Source: Actinomycetes bacterium
GTDB taxonomy: Bacteria; Actinomycetota; Acidimicrobiia; Acidimicrobiales; Microtrichaceae
Reading direction: 5' to 3'
DNA length: 9,777 bases
NCBI GenBank assembly: GCA_023392475.1
Contig: JAEVZA010000237.1
Coordinates: 1-9,777, forward strand
Shown here: piece by piece, positions 5,382 to 9,777 of the stretch
How positions within the stretch are numbered: the stretch's first letter is position 1
Layout: each line of letters starts with the position of its first letter
The notes under the pieces: model-generated
Databases searched by the model: none
The model's input: the letters and a program-made list of their open reading frames with translations, nothing else
What the model was told of the DNA's origin: nothing
Made by a program: the position numbers and the translations under genes

Positions 5382-6389
5382 TCAGATCGCCCCGCCGAGG
5401 AGGAGCCCGATCGTCAGGAACGCGACGGCGAACCGGTACCAGGCGAAGATCGAGAGGTCGTGGCGCTCGAGGTACGAGATGAGCCACCGGATCGAGAGCA
5501 CGGCGGCGACGAACGCGAACAGCACGCCGATGAGCGGGTTCACGACGCCGAAGGTGTCGACGAGGTTGCCGCCGTCCTTGGCCATCTTGAAGAGGCTGGC
5601 GGCGGTCAGCGTGGCGAACCCGAGCAGGAAGCTGAACTCGACCGCGGCCACCATCGACACGCCGACGAGCAGGGCGCCGAGGATCGTGGCGAGCGAGCGG
5701 CTGGTGCCCGGCCACAGCGCGACGCACTGGGCGAGGCCGATGATGAGCGCCTGCCGGTAGGTGATCGAGAGCAGCGCGTCCGTGCCGAGCTGCGGGCGCT
5801 CGCCGCGGTCGGGGATCCGGCCGGTGCGCTCGAGGAACAGGATCAGCGCACCGCCGACGATCCAGGCCGCGACGACCGGCCACGGGCCGAACAGCGCGTC
5901 CTCGATCTTCTTGTCGAGCGCGGCGCCGAGGATGGCCGACGGCAGGAACGCGATGACGAGGACGATGAGGAGGTGGCGCCCGGCGGCGTCCTTGCCGACG
6001 AGGCCGAGCAGCATGCTCCGGAAGCGCTTCCAGAAGAGCCCGAGCACGGCGAGGATGGCGCCGAACTGGATGGCGACGACGTACGTGTTCACCGCGTCGA
6101 GCCGCTTGCTGCCCTCGGGGTAGTCGAGGCCGAGCAGCCGGGCGGTCACGAGCAGGTGGCCGGTCGACGAGATCGGCAGGTACTCGGTGATCCCCTCGAC
6201 GATCCCGAGGATCGCCGCCTTCCACCACGTCAGCGCATCGCCGGGCGCCTCCGACGCCGCCCGCACGACGGCCGCGGCGCCGGCCGGCCGCGCCACCGCG
6301 AGGACCGCGAGCGCGGCGAGCACCGTCCCCACGACCACCCGGAACCGGGGCGTGGCGTTGCGTGACAGGGCGAGGAGTCGCTCGGGCAT
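5382..6389 (-). CDS. uppP: Undecaprenyl-diphosphatase (UppP/BacA)
   Basis: This integral membrane phosphatase converts undecaprenyl pyrophosphate to undecaprenyl phosphate, recycling the lipid carrier of peptidoglycan synthesis; in other bacteria higher dosage gives bacitracin resistance. The 335-residue product has both family motifs: EGITEYLPISSTGHL (65-79), with Glu65, Glu69, Ser74 and His78, and PGTSRS (227-232) with catalytic Arg231. Multiple hydrophobic helices cover about 85-335. It is longer than the E. coli enzyme (273 aa) because of about 48 extra N-terminal residues. These look like a Sec signal sequence: Arg-rich start, hydrophobic core VVVGTVLAALAVLAVA (18-33), small residues PAGAAA (35-40). 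The ATG at 6389 is the likely start, though only a weak G-rich stretch lies upstream; a later start would remove the extension. The gene is convergent with the small RNA unit and divergent from the next ABC exporter. Confidence 0.96.
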   Translation of the reverse strand: MPERLLALSRNATPRFRVVVGTVLAALAVLAVARPAGAAAVVRAASEAPGDALTWWKAAILGIVEGITEYLPISSTGHLLVTARLLGLDYPEGSKRLDAVNTYVVAIQFGAILAVLGLFWKRFRSMLLGLVGKDAAGRHLLIVLVIAFLPSAILGAALDKKIEDALFGPWPVVAAWIVGGALILFLERTGRIPDRGERPQLGTDALLSITYRQALIIGLAQCVALWPGTSRSLATILGALLVGVSMVAAVEFSFLLGFATLTAASLFKMAKDGGNLVDTFGVVNPLIGVLFAFVAAVLSIRWLISYLERHDLSIFAWYRFAVAFLTIGLLLGGAI

Positions 6390-6434
6390 CGGGACAGCTT
6401 GCCCCTGCCGGCCCGCGGCTCCAAGCGACCTCAC

Positions 6435-6454
6435 CCACCCTTTACCGAGGGTGG
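6435..6454. promoter_or_regulatory. Inverted repeat in the uppP / ABC exporter divergent region
   Basis: CCACCCT (6435-6441) and AGGGTGG (6448-6454) form a perfect 7-bp inverted repeat with a 6-bp spacer TTACCG. It lies about 45 bp from the uppP start and 60 bp from the divergent exporter start. It may be an operator or only an mRNA hairpin. I do not recognise it. Confidence 0.3.
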
Positions 6455-6501
6455 TGGGCGAGCGGCGCCTCGGCGACCGGGGACCCTCGGGGCGGCCGCA
6501 G

Positions 6502-6507
6502 TACCCT
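6502..6507 (+). promoter_or_regulatory. Probable -10 element of the third exporter, leaderless start
   Basis: TACCCT fits the actinobacterial TAnnnT -10 pattern and ends 8 nt before GTG 6516, so the transcript would begin at or within 1-2 nt of the start codon. No convincing -35 is seen. It supports GTG 6516 over the upstream ATG at 6399. Confidence 0.45.
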
Positions 6508-6515
6508 CGGCCGTC

Positions 6516-8381
6516 GTGTCGATGGCCGTGATGCGGATGATGCACCAGGACCCCGAAGGGGTGAAGGGTGCGACGCTCGACCGGGCGCTGGTCCGCCGGG
6601 TCGGCCGGTTCGCGCGGCCGTACACGTGGCAGCTGGTCGGCTTCGTGCTGATGATCGCCGCGGAGGCGGCGCTCGCCCTGGTGCCGCCGCTGCTGTTCAA
6701 GAGCATCATCGACACCGCCATCCCGCAGAAGGACACGGCCCGCCTCACGATGCTCGGCGCCATCGTGGTCGGCGCCGCCATCCTCGGCGCGGTGGCGTCG
6801 TTGCTGGAGCGGAACTGGTCCGCGCGCATCGGCGAGGGCCTGATCTACGACCTCCGCGTCGCGCTGTTCGACCACGTGCAGCGCATGCCGATGCAGTTCT
6901 TCACCCGGTCGCAGACCGGCGCGCTCGTCAGCCGGCTCAACAACGACGTGATCGGCGCGCAGCGCGCCCTCACCGGGACGCTCGGCACCGTCGTGTCCAA
7001 CGTGATCACCCTCGGCTTCACGCTCGTGGCGATGATCTCGCTCGACTGGCGCATCACGATCGTCGCCGTCCTGCTCCTCCCCCTGTTCCTCGTGCCGTCC
7101 AAGCGGGTCGGCCGCAAGCTCCAGGCCATGACCCGCGACTCGATGCAGCTCAACGCGGGGATGAACGCGCAGATGACCGAGCGCTTCGGCGTGTCGGGCG
7201 CGCAGCTCGTGAAGCTGTTCGGCGACCACGGCCGCGAGACCGACGAGTTCGGCGACAAGGCGGCGCAGGTGCGGGACATCGGCGTCCGCAGCGCCATGTA
7301 CTCGCGCTGGTTCATGGTGATGATGGCGCTCGTCGGGTCGATCGGGACCGCCGCCGTCTACTACCTCGGCGGCCTCCAGGTCATCGACGGCAACATCTCG
7401 CTCGGCACCCTGGTCGCGCTCACGGCCCTCGTCGTGCGCATCTACGACCCGCTCACGAGCCTGACCAACGCCCGGGTCGACGTGATGAGCGCGTTCGTGT
7501 CCTTCGAGCGGGTGTTCGAGGTCCTCGACTCGCCGAACCCCGTCGCCGACCGGGAGGACCCGGTCGAGCTGACCGACCCCCAGGGCCGGGTCGAGTTCGA
7601 CCACGTCTCGTTCCGCTACCCCGGGGCCGGCGAGGGCTCGATCGCCTCCCTCGAGTCGGGCGCGCCGGAGGTGGACCGGCCGGGCGGCCCGCCGCTCGTC
7701 CTGCACGACATCGACCTCACGTTCGAGCCCGGGCAGACCGTGGCGCTCGTGGGTCCGTCGGGCGCCGGCAAGTCCACGATCGCCGCCCTGGTGCCCCGCC
7801 TCTACGACGCGACCGAGGGCTCGGTCCGGGTGGACGGCACCGACGTGCGCGACCTGTCGCAGGCCAGCCTGCGCCGGGCGATCGGCGTGGTGTCGCAGGA
7901 CCCCCACCTGTTCCACGCCACCGTCGGCGAGAACCTCCGGTACGCGCGACCCGACGCCACGCCAGAGCAGATCCGCGACGCCTGCGCGGCGGCACGCGTG
8001 CTCGACGTGATCGACCAGCTCCCGCACGGGTTCGACACGATGGTCGGCGAGCGGGGGTACCGCCTGTCGGGCGGCGAGAAGCAGCGGCTCGCGATCGCCC
8101 GCATGCTGCTCAAGGACCCGGCCGTCGTCGTGCTCGACGAGGCCACCTCCGCGCTGGACACGGAGAACGAGGCCGCGATCCAGGCCGCGCTCGCCCAGGC
8201 CCTCGAGGGGCGGACCGCCGTGGTCATCGCCCACCGGCTCTCCACCATCACGGGCGCGGACCAGATCGTCGTGCTCGACGAGGGGCGGGTCGTGCAGTGC
8301 GGTCGCCACCACGAGCTGCTCGAGCAGGGCGGCCTGTACGCCGACCTGTACCGCGTGCTCGTCGGCGCCGAGACGGTCTGA
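6516..8381 (+). CDS. ABC exporter half-transporter, probable homodimer
   Basis: A 621-residue type IV ABC exporter half with all catalytic motifs intact. A six-helix transmembrane domain covers about 35-330, and the nucleotide-binding domain 358-615. Walker A is GPSGAGKS (413-420), the Q-loop Gln is 461, the signature LSGGE (517-521), Walker B VVVLDEATS with Asp541 and Glu542, and the switch His is 573. Since both half-sites are consensus and no partner lies next to it, a homodimer is likely. The substrate is unknown. Between the A-loop tyrosine (Tyr368) and the first domain strand (VLHDIDLTF, 395-403) there is a Gly/Pro/Glu-rich insert of about 25 residues. I recall similar inserts in a common actinobacterial exporter subgroup. 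GTG 6516 is preferred because a TAnnnT box precedes it; ATGs at 6522, 6531, 6537 and 6540 are alternatives. It is divergent from uppP. Confidence 0.93.
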   Translation: MSMAVMRMMHQDPEGVKGATLDRALVRRVGRFARPYTWQLVGFVLMIAAEAALALVPPLLFKSIIDTAIPQKDTARLTMLGAIVVGAAILGAVASLLERNWSARIGEGLIYDLRVALFDHVQRMPMQFFTRSQTGALVSRLNNDVIGAQRALTGTLGTVVSNVITLGFTLVAMISLDWRITIVAVLLLPLFLVPSKRVGRKLQAMTRDSMQLNAGMNAQMTERFGVSGAQLVKLFGDHGRETDEFGDKAAQVRDIGVRSAMYSRWFMVMMALVGSIGTAAVYYLGGLQVIDGNISLGTLVALTALVVRIYDPLTSLTNARVDVMSAFVSFERVFEVLDSPNPVADREDPVELTDPQGRVEFDHVSFRYPGAGEGSIASLESGAPEVDRPGGPPLVLHDIDLTFEPGQTVALVGPSGAGKSTIAALVPRLYDATEGSVRVDGTDVRDLSQASLRRAIGVVSQDPHLFHATVGENLRYARPDATPEQIRDACAAARVLDVIDQLPHGFDTMVGERGYRLSGGEKQRLAIARMLLKDPAVVVLDEATSALDTENEAAIQAALAQALEGRTAVVIAHRLSTITGADQIVVLDEGRVVQCGRHHELLEQGGLYADLYRVLVGAETV

Positions 8382-8529
8382 CCGCGACCGACTGCGCGGG
8401 CGACCGAGCGGCACCCACGGGTCCGTCGCGACGACCGGGGACCGCGGCCCGGTGGCGGTGGGTCCGAGCGGGTCCGCCTCTAGGGTGTCGGTGCCGCCCG
8501 GGACGGACCCGGCCGGTCCAGGAGGGGCA
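8382..8529 (+). other. Intergenic region with possible terminator and promoter of the stress-protein gene
   Basis: ACCGGG (8434-8439) and CCCGGT (8448-8453) can form a 6-bp hairpin that might end the exporter transcript. TAGGGT (8481-8486) fits a -10 element, giving a start near 8493 and a 5' leader of about 37 nt. No clear -35 is seen. GGAGGGG (8521-8527) is the ribosome-binding site for GTG 8530. Confidence 0.4.
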
Positions 8530-9000
8530 GTGCACGCACTCATCGCCACCGACGGTTCCGAGGTCTCGGTCGACGCCGCGCGCAAGGGCGTGGCCCTCCT
8601 GAACCCCACGAAGGTGACCCTCCTCACCGTCGCGGACACGAGCATCAGCGAGGACTCGGGCGCGGGCGGCTTCGAGGGCAACCTGCTCTCGCCGGAGGAG
8701 TCCCAGCGGGCGCGCGACGCGATCCTGGACGAGGGCCAGGACGAGCTGGCGGACACGATCCAGGCCATCGGGGTGGACCCGTCGATCGTCGACCGGCGGC
8801 TGGTCGAGGGCGCGTCGGGCCAGATGATCGTGCACGTCGCCGGCGAGATCGACGCAGACGTAATCGTCGTCGGCTCCCACGGGCGCGGCTGGTTCAAGCG
8901 CGTGGTCATCGGCTCCATCAGCGAGTACGTCGTGCACCACAGCCCCATCCCGGTGCTGGTGGTCCGCCACGACGACCACGCCGAGCCGTCCGAGGGCTGA
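8530..9000 (+). CDS. Universal stress protein (UspA family)
   Basis: A 156-residue single-domain Usp protein with the alpha/beta nucleotide-binding fold. The first strand and loop HALIATDGSE (2-11) carry the conserved Asp8. The nucleotide-binding signature GSHGRGWFKRVVIGS has the G-2x-G-9x-G-S spacing (Gly115, Gly118, Gly128, Ser129), which puts it in the ATP-binding class. The terminal strand is PIPVLVVR. Members act in the cytoplasm as stress or energy-state responders; the exact role is not deducible. GTG 8530 is chosen because GGAGG lies 4 nt upstream and the family starts right at this strand. An in-frame upstream ATG (8452) would add a Pro/Gly-rich non-family stretch and lies before the likely -10 box. 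The gene is 28 nt upstream of xseA and may share its transcript. Confidence 0.95.
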   Translation: MHALIATDGSEVSVDAARKGVALLNPTKVTLLTVADTSISEDSGAGGFEGNLLSPEESQRARDAILDEGQDELADTIQAIGVDPSIVDRRLVEGASGQMIVHVAGEIDADVIVVGSHGRGWFKRVVIGSISEYVVHHSPIPVLVVRHDDHAEPSEG

Positions 9001-9026
9001 TCCGCCCACCCGGCGGAGGTCCGCCG
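9001..9026 (+). promoter_or_regulatory. Alternative hairpins over the xseA ribosome-binding site
   Basis: TCCGCC (9001-9006), GGCGGA (9012-9017) and TCCGCC (9020-9025) allow two mutually exclusive 6-bp pairings of the middle element. CGGCGG/CCGCCG with an AGGT loop is the alternative form of the second. The Shine-Dalgarno GGAGGT (9015-9020) lies within this structure, so folding could affect xseA translation. Confidence 0.4.
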
Positions 9027-9028
9027 CC

Positions 9029-9777
9029 ATCGCCGACACGACCTGGTCCGTCGCCGAGCTCCACGAGGCGCTCAACGGCCTGCTCGAGCACGTCTTCGGC
9101 GAGCTCACGTGGGTGGAGGGCGAGCTGTCGGGCATCAGCCGCTCGCGAGCGGGCCACGTCTACTTCGACCTCGTCGACGCGGACCACGACGGCCCCGACG
9201 CGGCCCGGCCCACGTTGCGGGTGACGCTCTTCAACACCGACCGGCTGCGCGTCAACCAGTTCCTGACCGAGCAGGGCGGCGCCGTCCGCATGACCGACGG
9301 CATCCGCGTGCGCATCGGGGGCCGCCTCCGCAGCTACCCCGCGCGCTCGGCGCTGCAGCTCGTGATGGACCGCATCGACCCGGCGTTCACGCTCGGGCTG
9401 CTCGGCCAGGAGCGCCTCCGGCTGCTCGCCACGCTCGCCGAGGAGGGTCTGCTCGACGCCAACGCGCAGGTGCCGTTCCCGCGCCTGCCGCTGCACGTCG
9501 GCCTCGTCACCAGCGACGGCAGCGCCGCGCAGGCCGACGCGCTCGACGAGCTCTCCCGGTCGGGGCTCGGGTTCCGGGTGTCGTTCGTGGACGCGCGCAC
9601 CCAGGGCGTCGACGCGGCGCGGTCGATCGTGGCGGCGCTGCGGACAGTCGAGGCCATCGGCGTCGACGTCGTGCTGCTCGTCCGCGGCGGCGGGGCCGCG
9701 ACGGACCTGGCGACGTTCGACGCCGAGCCCGTCGCCCGCGCCATCGCGACGTGCGCGGTCCCGGTCGTCACCGGCAT
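9029..9777 (+). CDS. xseA: Exonuclease VII large subunit, N-terminal part
   Basis: The reading frame is open to the window end (249 full codons, no stop seen). Residues 5-115 form the OB-fold nucleic-acid-binding domain: TWSVAELHEALNGLL, WVEGELSGISRSRAGHVYFDL and VRIGGRLRSYPARSALQLVM follow the usual XseA order. The catalytic domain begins with LPLHVGLVTSDGSAAQADAL (153-172) and contains VVLLVRGGGAATDLATFD (214-231) and the start of VPVVTGI. XseA with XseB degrades single-stranded DNA to oligonucleotides in repair. No ATG, GTG or TTG lies in frame where the protein should start. The first family-like position is ATC 9029, 8 nt after GGAGGT (9015-9020), giving (M)ADTTWSVAEL. A later GTG near 9113 would cut the OB-fold. 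So either ATC is used or the sequence has an error there. xseB, if adjacent, lies beyond the window. Confidence 0.95.
   Translation, partial: MADTTWSVAELHEALNGLLEHVFGELTWVEGELSGISRSRAGHVYFDLVDADHDGPDAARPTLRVTLFNTDRLRVNQFLTEQGGAVRMTDGIRVRIGGRLRSYPARSALQLVMDRIDPAFTLGLLGQERLRLLATLAEEGLLDANAQVPFPRLPLHVGLVTSDGSAAQADALDELSRSGLGFRVSFVDARTQGVDAARSIVAALRTVEAIGVDVVLLVRGGGAATDLATFDAEPVARAIATCAVPVVTG

Noticed and set aside
6399..6515. Upstream ATG start for the third exporter
   Set aside because: The added 39 residues are Arg/Pro/Gly-rich and cover the inverted repeat and the likely -10 box. GTG 6516 or the ATGs just after it fit better.
8452..8529. Upstream ATG start for the universal stress protein
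   Set aside because: The extra 26 residues lack family similarity and include the likely -10 element. GTG 8530 has a Shine-Dalgarno and matches the family start.
6390..8948. A minus-strand open frame that would extend uppP by more than 850 residues at its N-terminus
   Set aside because: It runs antisense through the third exporter and the stress-protein gene, whose motifs are unmistakable. The product is Arg/His/Asp-rich without domain motifs, an artefact of high-GC codon use.
1..9777. CRISPR array, insertion sequence or prophage
   Set aside because: There are no evenly spaced repeats, no transposase or integrase frames, and no terminal inverted repeats with target duplications. The only repeats are the short exporter spacer and the AACGG run.

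Overview
The window is high-GC DNA (roughly 70% by eye) with strong G/C at third codon positions, GTG starts, TAnnnT-type -10 boxes close to start codons (leaderless transcripts), hairpin terminators without U-tracts, and an actinobacterial-type SoxR. This fits a chromosomal segment of a high-GC Actinomycetota. The overall feel of the proteins suggests class Acidimicrobiia, but that is an impression and not a demonstrated placement.

Layout. 1-306 (minus): 5' end of an unrecognised gene that runs off the left edge. 323-340: a near-consensus SoxR box inside a 19-bp promoter spacer that faces this gene. 365-841 (plus): soxR, the divergent [2Fe-2S] redox sensor. 899-985: tRNA-Ser(CGA) with a likely promoter. 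986-1240: non-coding, with GC-rich hairpins and an AT-rich inverted repeat that may be an operator. 1241-2974 and 3060-5075 (plus): two half-transporters of a heterodimeric type IV ABC exporter with one degenerate and one intact ATP site. An 89-nt repeat-like insert carrying a 30-codon mini-ORF separates them. 5100-5341 (plus): a compact unit of promoter, 16-nt super Shine-Dalgarno, 12-codon ORF, structured RNA and strong terminator. 5382-6389 (minus): uppP, undecaprenyl-diphosphatase with a signal-peptide-like N-terminal extension. 6516-8381 (plus): a third, apparently homodimeric ABC exporter, divergent from uppP. 8530-9000 (plus): a UspA-family universal stress protein. 9029-9777 (plus, cut by the window end): xseA, exonuclease VII large subunit, apparently starting at a rare ATC codon.

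How the genes fit together. SoxR probably activates the left-edge gene in response to redox-active compounds. The heterodimeric exporter, UppP (recycles the lipid carrier of cell-wall synthesis and is a bacitracin-resistance determinant in other bacteria) and the third exporter are all envelope or export functions. Together with SoxR and the stress protein they give the region a flavour of defence against toxic small molecules and stress, although no shared regulator is visible. Exonuclease VII and the tRNA are housekeeping genes.

The least ordinary element is the small transcription unit at 5100-5341. Its ribosome-binding site can pair over 16 contiguous bases (one G:U) with the 3' end of a typical actinobacterial 16S rRNA, serves only a 12-residue ORF, and can be masked by a segment just after that ORF. 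It ends at its own terminator with no downstream gene on that strand, so it looks like a free-standing small RNA or micro-peptide gene and not a leader.
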